A stretch of 64,000 nucleotides of DNA from Zea mays (GCF_902167145.1 NC_050097.1:168670923-168734922); one strand, 5' to 3'; counted from the stretch's first letter, positions 1 through 11,104 are shown. Numbers and translations are program-made. The notes: generated by a model not told the origin, from the letters alone.

Positions 1-36
1 TCTGCAAAGGGGTGATGTTCGACATGTGTAGAGCGC
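1..36 (-). pseudogene. Copia gag fragment, cut off by the Tat-A insertion
   Basis: Read on the minus strand, these bases continue the gag frame that stops at 12,742 on the other side of Tat-A. The frame passes through the duplicated AGCGC (32-36 and 12,742-12,746) without a shift, which shows that Tat-A landed inside this gag. The rest of the Copia element lies left of the window. Confidence 0.8.
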
Positions 37-390
37 TGTCGGGGACCATAATTAGGGGTACCCTCGAGACGCCTAATTCTCAGCTGGTAACCCCCATCAG
101 CATAAAGCTGCAAAGGCCTGATGGGTACGATTAAGTCAGGGATCAGTCCATACGAGCGACTCGATCACGCCTCGCCCGAGCCTAGCCTCGGGCAAGGGCA
201 GCCGACCCCGAGGGGTTTCCGCCTCGCCCGAGGCCCCCCTTTAATGGCGGACACATCTCCGGCTCGCCCGAGGCCTTGCCTTCGCCAAGAAGCAACCCTG
301 ACTAAATCGTCGCGCCGACCGACCGAGTCGCAGGAGCATTTAACGACAAAGGAAGCCAGGCCCTGCCAAAGGCGCCGTAGGAAGCGCCGC

Positions 391-856
391 CCGACCCAGG
401 GCTCAGACTCGGGCTCAGCCCCGGAAGACGGCGAACTCCGCTCCGCCCGACCCAGGGCTCGGACTCGGGCTAAGACCCGGAAGACGGCGAACTCCGCTCC
501 GCCCGACCCAGGGCTCGGACTCGGGCTAAGGCTCGGAAGACGGCGAACTCCGCTCCGCCCGACCCAGGGCTCGGACTCGGGCTAAGACCCGGAAGACGGC
601 GAACTCCGCTCCGCCCGACCCAGGGCTCGGACTCGGGCTAAGGCTCGGAAGACGGCGAACTCCGCTCCGCCCGACCCAGGGCTCGGACTCGGGCTAAGGC
701 TCGGAAGACGGCGAACTCCGCTCCGCCCGACCCAGGGCTCGGACTCGGGCTAAGGCTCGGAAGACGGCGAACTCCGCTCCGCCCGACCCAGGGCTCGGAC
801 TCGGGCTCAGCCCTAGAAGACGACGAACTCCGCTTCACCCGACCCCAGGGCTCGGA
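391..856 (+). repeat. 56-bp tandem repeat array in the U3 of Tat-A
   Basis: About eight copies of a 56-bp unit. The marker CGAACTCCGCT recurs every 56 bases from about 429 to 825. The same array is at 11,459-11,924 in the 3' LTR. Because 56 is not a multiple of three, the open frames across it read the unit in rotating phases, so they are unlikely to be coding. Upstream-of-TATA position suggests an enhancer-like role, which is inference. Confidence 0.85.
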
Positions 857-1357
857 CACCGCCCTGGCCTCTGCCGACGACCTCCGCCTCGCCCGACCCA
901 AGGGCTCGGACTCGGCCTCGGCCATGAAGGACAGACTCGACCTCGACTTCGGAGGAGCCTCCACGTCGCCCAACCTAGGGCACAGGCCAGCCACGTCAAC
1001 AGGAAGCGCCATCATCACCCTGCCCCGAGCCGACTCGGGCCGCAGAGAACAAGACCGGTGTCCCATCTGGCTAGCTCCGCCAGATATGCAATGATGGCGC
1101 CCCGCATGCCCTGTGACGACGGCGACTCTCAGCTCTCTTACGGAAGCAGGGGGACGTCAGCAAGGACACAACCACTCCGACAGCTGTCCCTCCGCCAGGC
1201 TCCGTTGCTTCTCCGACAGCCACGACACCACACCAGCTGGGTGCCAAGATCTCTCCGGCTGCCACATTGGCATGTACCCAGGGCGCTAGCTCTCCCCGGC
1301 TAGACACGTAGCACTCTGCTACACCCCTATTGTACACCTGGATCCTCTCCTTACGCC

Positions 1358-1365
1358 TATAAAAG
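1358..1365 (+). promoter_or_regulatory. TATA box of the Tat-A LTR promoter
   Basis: TATAAAAG within CGCCTATAAAAGGAAGG, about 315 bp before the LTR end. The same site lies at the same LTR offset in the 3' LTR (12,426-12,433), and also in both Tat-B LTRs (17,299-17,306 and 29,789-29,796). Transcription would start about 30 bp downstream. Confidence 0.75.
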
Positions 1366-1675
1366 GAAGGACCAGGGCCTTCTTAGAGAAGGTTGGCCGC
1401 GCGGGGACGAGGACGAGACATGCGCTCTCTCGGGGCCGCTCGCTTCCCTCACCCGCGTGGACGCTTGTAACCCCCTACTGCAAGCGCACCCGACCTGGGC
1501 GCGGGACGAACACGAAGGCCGCGGGATTCCCATCTCTCTCTCTCTCGCCGGACTCCGCCCTCCTCGCTCCTTTCCCCCCTTCGTGCTCGCCCACGCGCTC
1601 GACCCATCTGGGCTGGGGCACGCGGCACACTCACTCGTCGGCTTAGGGACCCCCCGGTCTCGAAACGCCGACAGT

Positions 1676-1693
1676 TGGCGCGCCAGGTAGGGG
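1676..1693 (+). other. Primer-binding site of Tat-A
   Basis: TGGCGCGCCAGGTAGGGG starts two bases after the LTR end, the usual place for a tRNA primer site. The identical site follows the Tat-B 5' LTR at 17,588. I could not assign the tRNA from memory. Confidence 0.75.
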
Positions 1694-1733
1694 CCTGCTG
1701 CGTGTTGACGAGCAGTTTACCGTCAAGCTCCAG

Positions 1734-4334
1734 ATGGGCAGTCTCCAACAACCTCTCCAACCCGGGACGGTGCTCCGTTTCGGGAGTCTTGAGTTCATGT
1801 CCCTCGACGGCAGCTACGACATGATACTCCTTCCACCGCCGCGCGACAACGACAATGGCGGCCGACAACCCGCCCGCCGGCGGCGGAATCGGCGACATCT
1901 TCCCCGCGTGGTGGGAGAACGACATTTGAGCTCGCCCCGTCCTCTCCCCCACCATGGGAGGAGGAGGCGGGGCAACCAAGGCCAAGCGGGAGGCCGCGCT
2001 TCGTCGGTTGTCGAGCGAATCGACGTCCCCAGCGCTCCAACGGGGGATGCGTCGGGCGTCAACCTCGCGTCTGAGACGGAGGCGAGCGTCGTCCCCCCTC
2101 GACACGCCAATCCCGAGCAAGTGGACGACACCAGCACGCTCGCGGAGGGCCTGCAGGACGTCGCCCTCGTACCCAAGACGACGGCGCAATCAGTCCCTGA
2201 CGTGACTCTGTCGCTCCTCGTCGACCAAAAGGTACTAACTGATTCCCATCCTACGTCATTTCGACTCGGCCTCAACCCGCCTAGCGACCTCGCTTTGGCG
2301 GGCGCTCTCGTTGAGGCGAGTGCAACCCCTCTGGGGTTTCGTATGCGGTCGCCTTGGGACCGATTGACGGACGTCTCGACCTACGGGCCCTCTGGGTCCG
2401 AGGAAGATGACGCTCCCAGCATCTGTTGGGATTTCTCTGGATTTGGCAACCCCAGTGCCATGCGGGACTTCATGACCGCATGTGACTACTGCCTCTCCGG
2501 CTGTTCCGACGGTAGCCGCAGCCTTGACGACAAGGACTGCGGCCCAAGCCGCGAATGTTTCCACGTCGAGCTAGGGGATCCCTCCGAAGGCAACCATCTC
2601 GGCATGCCGGAGGACGGTGACCCCCCTAGGCCGGTGCCTCGCGCTGACATCCCGCGGGAGCTAGCTTTGGTCCCCGTTCCAGCGGGGGGTCACGACCCAC
2701 AGCTCGAGCAAGTCCGCGGGGCGCAGGCCAGGCTCGACGAGGGAGCAGGAGCGCTTGAGTCGATCCGCCGGGATGTCGGGCAGGTATGGGCGGGCCAGCC
2801 CCCGGTCGGAGAAATACGTCACCTTCCCCAGGGTTTCCAGCACCGCGTCGCCAACGACGTCAGGGTCAGGCCACCTCCCGCATCCAGCGCGGTCGGTCAG
2901 AACCTGGCAGCCGCAGCGATGCTCATCCGCGCGATGCCGGAGCCATCAACCACCGAGGGTCGGCGAATCCAGGGAGAGCTCAAGAATCTCCTGGAAGGCG
3001 CTGTGGCCCGACGGGCCGAGAGCTCTGCCTCCCGAAGGCAGGGATACCCCTCGGAACCTCATGCTGCGACTTCCTGATTCATGCGGGAAGCCTCGGTCTA
3101 CACCGGGCGCACGCGCAACACCGCGCCTGCGGCCCCGGGCCACCTCGGCAACGAGCACCATCGTCGCGACCGTCGGGCTCACCTCGACGAAAGGGTGCGC
3201 CGAGGCTACCACCCCAGGCGTGGGGGACGCTACGACAGCGGGGAGGATCGGAGTCCCTCGCCCGAACCACCCGGTCCGCAGGCCTTCAGTCGGGCCATCC
3301 GACGGGCGCCGTTCCCGACCCGTTTCCGACCCCTGGCTACTATCACAAAGTACTCGGGGGAAACGAGACCGGAACTGTGGCTCGCAGACTACCGCCTGGC
3401 CTGCCAACTGGGTGGAACGGACGACGACAACCTCATCATCCGCAACCTCCCCCTGTTCCTTTCCGATACTGCTCGTGCCTGGTTGGAGCACCTGCCTCCG
3501 GGGCAGATCTCCAACTGGGATGATTTGGTCCAAGCCTTCGCCGGCAATTTCCAGGGCACGTACGTGCGCCCTAGGAATTCCTGGGACCTCCGAAGCTGCC
3601 GACAACAGCCGGGAGAGTCTCTTCGGGACTACATCCGGCGATTCTCGAAGCAGCGCACCGAGCTGCCCAACATCACCGACTCAGATGTCATCGGCGCGTT
3701 CCTTGCCGGCACCACCTGCCGCGACCTGGTGAGCAAGTTGGGTCGCAAGACCCCCACCAGGGCGAGCGAGCTGATGGACATCGCCACCAAGTTCGCCTCT
3801 GGCCAGGAGGCGGTCGAGGCCATTTTCCGAAAGGACAAGCAGCCCCAGGGCCGCTCGTCGGAAGAGGCTCCCGAGGCATCTACTCCGCGTGGCGCCAAGA
3901 AGAAAGGCAAGAAGAAATCGCAAGCGAAACGCGACGCCGCCGACGCGGACCTTGTCGCTGCCGCCGAGTACAAGAACCCTCGGAAGCCCCCCGGAGGTGC
4001 CAACCTCTTCGACAAGATGCTCAAGGAGCCGTGCCCCTATCATCAGGGGCCCGTCAAGCACACCCTTGAAGAGTGCGTCATGCTTCAGCGCCACTTCCAC
4101 AAGGCCGGGCCACCCGCAGAGGGTGGCAGGGCCCGCGACGACGACAAAAAGGAAGATCACCAAGCGGGAGAGTTCCCCGAGGTCCACGACTGCTTCATGA
4201 TCTACGGAGGGCATGCGGCGAATGCCTCGGCTCGGCATCGCAAGCAAGAGCGCCGGGAGGTTTGCTCGGTGAAGGTGGCGGCGCCAGTCTACCTAGACTG
4301 GTCCGACAAGCCGACCACCCCGACCACGTGCTGA
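1734..4334 (+). pseudogene. Tat-A gag, interrupted by one nonsense codon and a frameshift
   Basis: Structural Gag polyprotein that would form the virus-like particle. The ATG at 1,734 lies 60 bp after the PBS and opens a 447-codon frame ending in TGA at 3,075-3,077. The same frame continues at once to 4,334. Tat-B has a sense codon at the matching position, so the TGA is probably a recent C-to-T change. The first 450 residues form a long acidic and Pro/Arg-rich extension. The conserved retrotransposon Gag core lies at about 3,350-3,660 (WLADYRLACQL and SLRDYIRRFSKQR). A Cys/His motif (CPYHQ...LEEC) is at 4,033-4,077. Near 4,310 Tat-A lacks about 19 bp present in Tat-B. This puts gag and protease in different frames and ends the Gag frame at 4,334. 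Confidence 0.85.
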
Positions 4335-4963
4335 GCCCGGGGAAATACCCGCTCGTCGTCGACCCCATCGTTGGCGACGTCAGGCTCACCAAGGTCCTGA
4401 TGGATGGGGGCAGCTGCCTCAACATCATCTACGCCGAGACCCTCAGGCTCCTGCGCGTCGATCTGTCCTCCGTCCGAGCAGGCGCTGCGCCCTTCCACGG
4501 GATCGTTCCTGGGAAGCGCGTCCAGCCCCTCGGACGGCTCGACCTTCCGGTCTGCTTCGGAACGCCATCCAACTTCCGAAGGGAGACTCTGACGTTCGAG
4601 GTGGTCAGGTTCCGAGGAACCTACCACGCGGTATTGGGGAGGCCATGCTACGCGAAGTTCATGGCCGTCCCCAACTACACCTACCTGAAGCTCAAGATGC
4701 CGGGTCCCAACGGGGTCATCACCGTCGGCCCCACGTACAAACACGCGTTCGAATGCGACGTGGAGTGCGTGGAGTACGCCGAGGCCCTCGCCGAGTCCGA
4801 GGCCCTCATCGCCGACCTGGAGAACCTCTCCAAAGAGGTGCCAGACGTGAAGCGACATGCTGGCAACTTCGAGCCAGCGGAGACGGTTAAGGCCGTCCCT
4901 CTCGACCCCAGTGGCGACACCTCCAAGCAGATCCGGATCGGATCCGGGCTCGACCCCAAATAG
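4320..4963 (+). CDS. Tat-A aspartic protease region
   Basis: Retroviral-type aspartic protease that would cut the Gag-Pol polyprotein. The catalytic loop reads LMDGGS at 4,397-4,414, followed by the hydrophobic LNIIYAETL strand. A second conserved block, YHAVLGRPCYAKFMAVPNY, follows near 4,620-4,680. The frame differs from gag because of the 19-bp deletion near 4,310, so there is no start codon of its own. It ends at TAG 4,961-4,963, which is in frame with the RT region downstream. Confidence 0.8.
4961..4963 (+). other. In-frame TAG between protease and RT (Tat-A)
   Basis: AAA TAG GAA separates two open stretches in one frame. The same TAG occurs in the same context at 20,877-20,879 in Tat-B, although the two copies differ at many other positions. 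It may be a readthrough stop that sets the ratio of protease to RT, or a nonsense codon inherited by this subfamily. Confidence 0.6.
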
Positions 4964-7900
4964 GAAGTAGTGCTCGTCGACTTTCTCCGCGCAAACGCCA
5001 ACGTCTTTGCGTGGAGTCCCTCGGACATGCCCGGCATACCGAGGGAAGTCGCCGAGCACTCGCTGGATATTTGGGCCGGGGCCCGACCCGTCAGGCAGCC
5101 TCTGCGCCGATTCGACGAGGAGAAGCGCAGAGTGATAGGCGAAGAAATCCACAAGCTAATGGTAGCAGGGTTCATCAAAGAGGTATTCCATCCCGAATGG
5201 CTTGCCAACCCTGTGCTTGTGAGAAAGAAAGGGGGGAAATGGCGGATGTGTGTAGACTACACTGGTCTCAACAAAGCATGTCCGAAGGTTCCCTACCCTC
5301 TACCTCGCATCGATCAGATCGTGGATTCCACTACTGGGTGCGAAACCCTGTCCTTCCTTGATGCCTACTCAGGGTATCACCAAATCCGGATGAAAGAGTC
5401 CGACCAGCTCGCGACTTCTTTCATCACGCCCTTCGGCATGTACTGCTATGTCACCATGCCGTTCGGTTTGAGGAATGCGGGCGCGACGTACCAGCGGTGC
5501 ATGAACCATGTGTTCGGCGAACACATCGGTCGCACAGTCGAGGCCTACGTCGACGACATCGTAGTCAAGACGAGAAAGGCTTCCAACCTCCTCTCCGACC
5601 TTGAAGTGACATTCCGGTGCCTCAAGGCAAAGGGTGTCAAGCTCAATCCCGAGAAGTGTGTCTTCGGGGTGCCCCGGGGCATGCTCTTGGGGTTCATCGT
5701 CTCCGAGCGGGGCATCGAAGCCAATCCGGAGAAGATCGCAGCCATCACCGGCATGGGGCCCATAAAGGACTTAAAAGGCGTACAGAGGGTCATGGGATGT
5801 CTCGCGGCCCTGAGCCGCTTCATCTCACGCCTCGGCGAAAGAGGTATGCCTCTGTACCGCCTGTTAAGGAAGGCCGAGTGTTTCGCTTGGACCCCTGAGG
5901 CCGAGGAAGCTCTCGGGAACCTGAAGGCGCTTCTTACAAAGGCGCCTATCTTGGTACCCCCAGCCGATGGAGAAGCCCTCTTGGTCTACGTCGCCGCGAC
6001 CACTCAGGTGGTTAGCGCCGCGATTGTGGTCGAGAGGCAAGAAGAGGGGCATGCATTGCCCGTCCAGAGGCCAGTTTACTTCGTCAGCGAAGTACTGTCC
6101 GAAACCAAGATCCGCTACCCACAAGTCCAGAAGCTGCTGTATGCAGTGATCCTGATGAGGCGGAAGTTGCGACACTACTTCGAGTCTCACCCGGTAACTG
6201 TGGTGTCATCCTTCCCCCTAGGGGAGATCATCCAGTGCCGAGAGGCCTCGGGCAGGATTGCAAAGTGGGCGGTGGAAATCATGGGCGAGACTATCTCGTT
6301 CGCGCCTCGGAAGGCCATCAAGTCCCAGGTCTTGGCGGACTTCGTAGCCGAATGGGTCGACACCCAGCTGCCGACGGCTCCGATCCAACCGGAGCTCTGG
6401 ACCATGTTTTTCGACGGGTCGCTGATGAAGACGGGAGCCGGCGCAGGCCTGCTCTTCATCTCGCCCCTCGGGAAACACCTACGCTACGTGCTACGCCTCC
6501 ATTTTCCGGCGTCCAACAATGTGGCTGAGTACGAAGCTCTGATCAACGGATTGCGAATCGCCATCGAGCTAGAGGTCCGACGCCTCGACGCTCGCGGCGA
6601 CTCGCAACTCGTCATCGACCAAGTCATGAAGAACTCCCACTGCCGCGACCCGAAGATGGAGGCCTACTGCGATGAAGTTCAGCGCCTGGAAGACAAGTTC
6701 TACGGGCTCGAGCTTAACCACATCGCTCGGCGCTACAACGAGACTGCGGACGAGCTGGCAAAAATAGCCTCGGGGCGAACGACGGTTCCCCCAGACGTCT
6801 TCTCCCGGGATCTGCACCAACCCTCCGTCAAGATCAATGACGTGCCCGAGCCCGAGGTACCCTCGGCCCAGCCTGAGGTACCCTCGGCCCATCCCGAGGC
6901 GTCCTCGGTTCAGCCCGAGGTACCCTCGGCCCCCGAGGGCGAGGCGCTGCGCATCGAGGAGGAGCGAAGCGGGGCCATGCCTGACCAAGACTGGCAAACC
7001 CCGTACCTGCAATATCTCCGCCAAGGAGAGCTACCCCTCGACCAAGCCGAGGCTCGGCGGGTGGCGCGACGCGCCAAGTCGTTCGTCTTGCTGGGCGATG
7101 AGAAGGAGCTCTACCACCGCAGCCCGTCGGGCATCCTCCAGCGATGCATCTCCATCACCGAAGGTCAAGAACTCCTGCAAGAGATACACTCGGGGGCTTG
7201 CGGCCATCATGCAGCACCTCGAGCCCTCGTCGGGAATGCTTTCCGGCAAGGCTTCTACTGGCCAACGGCGGTGGCCGATGCCACCAGAATTGTCCGCACC
7301 TGCGAAGGGTGTCAATTCTATGCGAAGCAGACCCACCTGCCCGCTCAGGCTCTGCAGACGATACCCATCACCTGGCCCTTTGCTGTGTGGGGTCTGGACC
7401 TCGTCGGTCCCTTGCAGAAGGCGCCCTGGGGCTACACACACCTGCTGGTCGCCATCGACAAATTCTCCAAATGGATCGAGGTCCGACCCCTGAACAGCAT
7501 CAGGTCCGAGCAGGCGGTGGCGTTCTTCACCAACATCATCCATCGCTTCGGGGTCCCAAACTCCATCATCACCGACAACGGCACCCAGTTCACCGGCAAA
7601 AAGTTCTTGGATTTTTGCGAGGATCACCACATCCGGGTGGACTGGGCCGGCGTAGCTCATCCCATGTCGAATGGGCAAGTAGAGCGTGTCAACGGCATGA
7701 TTCTACAAGGGCTCAAGCCTCGGATTTACAACGACCTCAACAAGTTTGTCAAGCGATGGATGAAGGAACTCCCCTCGGTGGTCTGGAGCCTGAGGACAAC
7801 GCCAAGCCAAGCCACGGGTTTCACGCCGTTCTTCCTGGTCTACGGGGCCGAGGCCGTCTTGCCCACTGACCTGGAATACGGCTCCCCGAGGACGAGGGCC

Positions 7901-8233
7901 TACGACGATCAAAGCAACCAAGCTAGCCGAGAAGACTCGCTGGACCAGCTGGAAGAGACTCGGGACAGGGCCTTACTACACTCGGCGCGGTATCAGCAGT
8001 CCCTGCGGCGCTACCACGCCCGAGGGGTCCGACCCCGAGACCTCCAGGTGGGCGACCTGGTGCTTCGGCTGCGGCAAGACGCCCGAGGGAGGCACAAGCT
8101 CACGCCCCCCTGGGAGGGGCCATTCGTCATCGCCAAAGTTCTGAAGCCCAGAACGTACAAGCTGGCTAACAGCCAAGGCGAGGTCTACGACAACGCTTGG
8201 AACATCCAACAGCTACGTCGCTTTTTCCCTTAA
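4964..8233 (+). CDS. Tat-A pol: RT, RNase H, second RNase H, integrase
   Basis: Copies the element RNA into DNA and inserts it. The frame is open for about 1,090 codons. Positions counted from GTG 4,970: reverse transcriptase about 48-235 with the catalytic YVDD at 193-196; Ty3-type RNase H about 335-430; the extra Tat-type RNase H about 474-600, opening with FFDGS; a Pro/Glu-rich repeat linker about 625-657; integrase with a His/Cys zinc-binding region about 737-780. The integrase catalytic triad is intact at Asp810, Asp869 and Glu905, with the classic 35-residue spacing. The protein ends with a GDLVLR-type C-terminal module at TAA 8,231-8,233. There is no ATG at the start, since the region is expected to be made as a fusion with protease. 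This is the best preserved pol in the window. Confidence 0.92.
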   Translation, partial: EVVLVDFLRANANVFAWSPSDMPGIPREVAEHSLDIWAGARPVRQPLRRFDEEKRRVIGEEIHKLMVAGFIKEVFHPEWLANPVLVRKKGGKWRMCVDYTGLNKACPKVPYPLPRIDQIVDSTTGCETLSFLDAYSGYHQIRMKESDQLATSFITPFGMYCYVTMPFGLRNAGATYQRCMNHVFGEHIGRTVEAYVDDIVVKTRKASNLLSDLEVTFRCLKAKGVKLNPEKCVFGVPRGMLLGFIVSERGIEANPEKIAAITGMGPIKDLKGVQRVMGCLAALSRFISRLGERGMPLYRLLRKAECFAWTPEAEEALGNLKALLTKAPILVPPADGEALLVYVAATTQVVSAAIVVERQEEGHALPVQRPVYFVSEVLSETKIRYPQVQKLLYAVILMRRKLRHYFESHPVTVVSSFPLGEIIQCREASGRIAKWAVEIMGETISFAPRKAIKSQVLADFVAEWVDTQLPTAPIQPELWTMFFDGSLMKTGAGAGLLFISPLGKHLRYVLRLHFPASNNVAEYEALINGLRIAIELEVRRLDARGDSQLVIDQVMKNSHCRDPKMEAYCDEVQRLEDKFYGLELNHIARRYNETADELAKIASGRTTVPPDVFSRDLHQPSVKINDVPEPEVPSAQPEVPSAHPEASSVQPEVPSAPEGEALRIEEERSGAMPDQDWQTPYLQYLRQGELPLDQAEARRVARRAKSFVLLGDEKELYHRSPSGILQRCISITEGQELLQEIHSGACGHHAAPRALVGNAFRQGFYWPTAVADATRIVRTCEGCQFYAKQTHLPAQALQTIPITWPFAVWGLDLVGPLQKAPWGYTHLLVAIDKFSKWIEVRPLNSIRSEQAVAFFTNIIHRFGVPNSIITDNGTQFTGKKFLDFCEDHHIRVDWAGVAHPMSNGQVERVNGMILQGLKPRIYNDLNKFVKRWMKELPSVVWSLRTTPSQATGFTPFFLVYGAEAVLPTDLEYGSPRTRAYDDQSNQASREDSLDQLEETRDRALLHSARYQQSLRRYHARGVRPRDLQVGDLVLRLRQDARGRHKLTPPWEGPFVIAKVLKPRTYKLANSQGEVYDNAWNIQQLRRFFP
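6841..6941 (+). repeat. Short tandem repeats in the pol linker
   Basis: Four imperfect copies of a 24-bp unit around CCCGAGGTACCCTCGGCCCA encode PEVPSA-type repeats between the second RNase H and the integrase. Tat-B has a shorter, altered version at about 22,700-22,770. A flexible linker of variable length is the simplest reading. Confidence 0.75.
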
Positions 8234-11104
8234 GATGTTTTCAAGTCGTTCATATACCTCGCACCCACGCAAAGTTTAGTCATCAAGGAAGGGTCGGCCT
8301 CGCCTCGGCAAAGCCCGACCCTCCCTCGGGGGCTAAAAGGGGGGAGACCCCCTCTGCGTCAAAATTTTCCTCGAAAAAAGATCTCTTTTACCAGAATATC
8401 TTTCGTGCTCTTTGGCTACTTCGAAAAGTGAGTCCTGGAAACGACGGAGTACACGTAAGCAGCCAAGGCTGACCGAGCCGAGGGACTCCTACGCCTCCGG
8501 GATACGGATACCTCACTCATCACCTTCTGCGATAAGTAACTCGCGGTCGGATAAAGTGGCTCAGCGGATCGAACAAGTCTTTACGTTCGGAAGCCCTTCT
8601 GCCAAAGCGATCCTTCGAGCCTTCTCGACCGAGTCGGTGACAGGGCCTCACGAACGGGTGAAAGTACGCGTAAGCGGCAAGGCCGACCGAGCCGAGGGAC
8701 TCCCACGCCTCCGGGATACGGATACCTCACTCATCACCTTCCGCGAGAAGCAACTTTCGCTCGCACAAACATCCCTGTTATCGACAAAAAGTCTAGATAC
8801 TCGAAACAAGAAGAAAAGAGACGCAGCTTTACAGCGCAGCGAGGGTGTGTGTTCTGGCCTCGGCGGCCGCACAAGGCACACGCTACAAGACACTTTGACC
8901 CTGCAGGCTCGGGTCTTGACGCTGGAAGGGGGCAGCAACACCCTCGGCATCGACGATACCTTCAGCGAGGCCCGACCTAGCCTCGGACGGTGACGCGGTC
9001 CGAGGTTCTCTGCTCCGAAGGACGACGTCATCACCACGTCCGGGCAATCGCTGCCAGGGACTTCTTCGGGAATCCGGCCCGAGCAGGCGGCTCGGCCGGT
9101 TGCCCCCGGGGCCTCGGCCAACCATCTTCCAAGGGCGCCGGCCCCGTCCGAGGCCTAGGCTGATCAACTCCGGCATCGGTCCCGCTGACGGACAACTCGA
9201 CTAGGCTCCGGCCAACCAGGTTTCACTTTCGAGCCAACTCCGCCTCTGTTCATGCTGATATCGCTACCCCTGGCCTCGGCTAATCGAAGAGCGGCCGAGG
9301 GGTCTCTTTAACTAAGCTAGAGGAGCCTCGGACAGCAAGGCCGACCGAGCCGAGGGACTCCTACGCCTCCGGGATACGGATACCTCACTCGTCACCTTGA
9401 CACGGGGCGACTCATGCTTGGTGAAGCGATTCAGATAATCAACAGACGAGTCTTAGCGCTCGAAAATGAGGAAAAAACACGGCTCCGTGCCGTAATTACA
9501 TACATGTTCAGGCCCCGAAAGCCGCGATGAACAAAAAACCCTGGCATTCGAAGTGCCATTACAAACGGAACTCCGGTTCCCCCCTCCGCAGGTACGAACA
9601 ACCCCACTCGACGGGGGAGAGGCCTACGGAGCAACAGAAGACTGACGAGCGGCTCGCCGCCGCCCGCTCTGACTACGACGACAGTAATACCGCGACTCGA
9701 GGCGACCCAGCAGCGCGACCCAGCAGCGCCAGCCTGACGCGGCGGCCAACACGGCCAAGGGAGGGCCGGCAGTAATGACGGTGGCAGGCGCGCGGGAGCA
9801 GCGGTCACGTCGTCAGCCAAGCTCATGTCCCATCCGGGGGCAGCAAGAGAGCCCCCTCTCACGGCGTGAAGACAACACGCCCGTGATCCGTTCCTCGAAT
9901 GGCTCGCGCACGCGCAACGGCTGCCCCGCCAACTACTCGCCCCGTTGCAGTAACTCCACGGCGGGACAGGCGGCGCCTCTGGCAGGAGAAGCAGGCGACG
10001 CTTCGCCTTCGCCGTAATAACCGCGCCAGAAAAGGTACGCCACGTCGTTCGATTTCGAATCCTTTTCCTTTTTTCCTCTTTCTCTATCTCTTGCAACAGG
10101 GACCGGGAAAGGCGGATACCCCGAAAGGGATCCTTCCCCGTGAAGGAACCAGGCTCCGAGCCTTCTTACTGATCAGGGGTTCGAAGGCTGGCCCCCCGAA
10201 GGGTTCAACAGCTGCCTCAGATCGCGTGGGCCCTACACCCACTACTGGTCAGAGGTTCGAAGGCCGGCCCCCCGAAGGGTTCCACGGCCGCCTCAGGCTA
10301 CTCGGGCTCCGAGCCCATTACTGGTCAGGGGTTCGAAGGCTGGCCCCCGAAGGGTTCACAACCGCCTCAGACGCCGAGCGAGGGATGACCAGGGGTACGT
10401 TCGATACATAACCAAGGCTCGGGCTGCGCTCCCGAGGTACCCTAGGACATTTCCGAGACCAACGGGAGCGATCTTGTAACGGAATCCCATCAGAGGGAGG
10501 CATCGAGCCCTCGGACCCCGTCGCCAGGGGACCGGGTCCGGCAGATCACCCGCAGGTACTTTTGGGCGTGCCTCTGGGCCCCTAGCCGACCCCCAACGAA
10601 CGGGGCACGGACGTCCACTCGGATTACCCGCTTGCAGCTCACCGGAGACACCATGTTCGGTGCCCATCGAGGGTAGCATGGCGCTCTCCCCCCCTCCTCC
10701 TTGCGGAAAGGCGACGTAGGGGCGTATGTAAAAAAGCCGAGTCTGTCCCTAATCGCCCTCTCGCCCTGTGCAGAGGCTCGGGGGTTGCTCTCGCAAACCC
10801 GGCTCCGGCCAAACCGTTGACAGCGTCAACATACCAGCCCGAGAACTTGGGCCCCGACCGTACACCCGGGCTACGGCCAGCTCGCATGAGGGAACAACCA
10901 GACCAACCGAAGCATTACGCAAGGCATTAAGACCTCGAAGGAGTGAAACCACTCCTCCGAGGCCTCGGGGGCTACACCCGGCGGGTGCGCTCGCGCGCAC
11001 CCACCGGAACAAAATGCAACCGAGAAAGGCTGGTCCCCTTGCAAAAAAGTGCGACGGAAGCCTCCAAGCGAGTGCTAACACTCCCTTCGAGGCTCGGGGG
11101 CTAC
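8234..11104 (+). other. Tat-A 3' noncoding region
   Basis: About 2.9 kb between pol and the 3' LTR without a convincing gene. A 55-60-bp block (marker GGATACGGATACCTCACTC) appears three times, near 8,463-8,520, 8,680-8,740 and 9,338-9,395. Three units of 74-77 bp lie at 10,168-10,385. The tail before the LTR (GAGGCTCGGGGGCTAC) includes the polypurine tract. Tat-B has an antisense gene in the matching interval. In Tat-A most of it is missing, though sequences matching both sides of that gene remain (near 8,850-8,900 and 9,890-10,060). Confidence 0.75.
10168..10385 (+). repeat. 74-77-bp tandem repeats upstream of the 3' LTR
   Basis: Three copies marked by GGTTCGAAGGCTGGCC and AGGGTTCAAC begin near 10,168, 10,240 and 10,318. 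Tat-B keeps the same three-copy arrangement near 27,503, 27,577 and 27,656, so the array predates the two insertions. Confidence 0.75.

Larger units (their letters stand above)
37..1673 (+). repeat. 5' LTR of Tat-A
   Basis: Begins TGTCGGGG and ends GCCGACA, 1,637 bp, the same length as the 3' LTR. It contains the 56-bp tandem array (391-856), a TATA box at 1,358 and a short C-rich leader. All open frames within it are products of the GC-rich repeats rather than genes. Confidence 0.93.

Noticed and set aside
121..1066. Long open frames on both strands in the Tat-A LTR, with copies in the 3' LTR
   Set aside because: They follow the 56-bp and GC-rich repeats, lie in LTRs on both sides, and have no recognisable domain.
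9431..10096. A 221-codon minus-strand frame in the Tat-A 3' region
   Set aside because: No match to the antisense protein of Tat-B and no splice or domain evidence; it is probably compositional.
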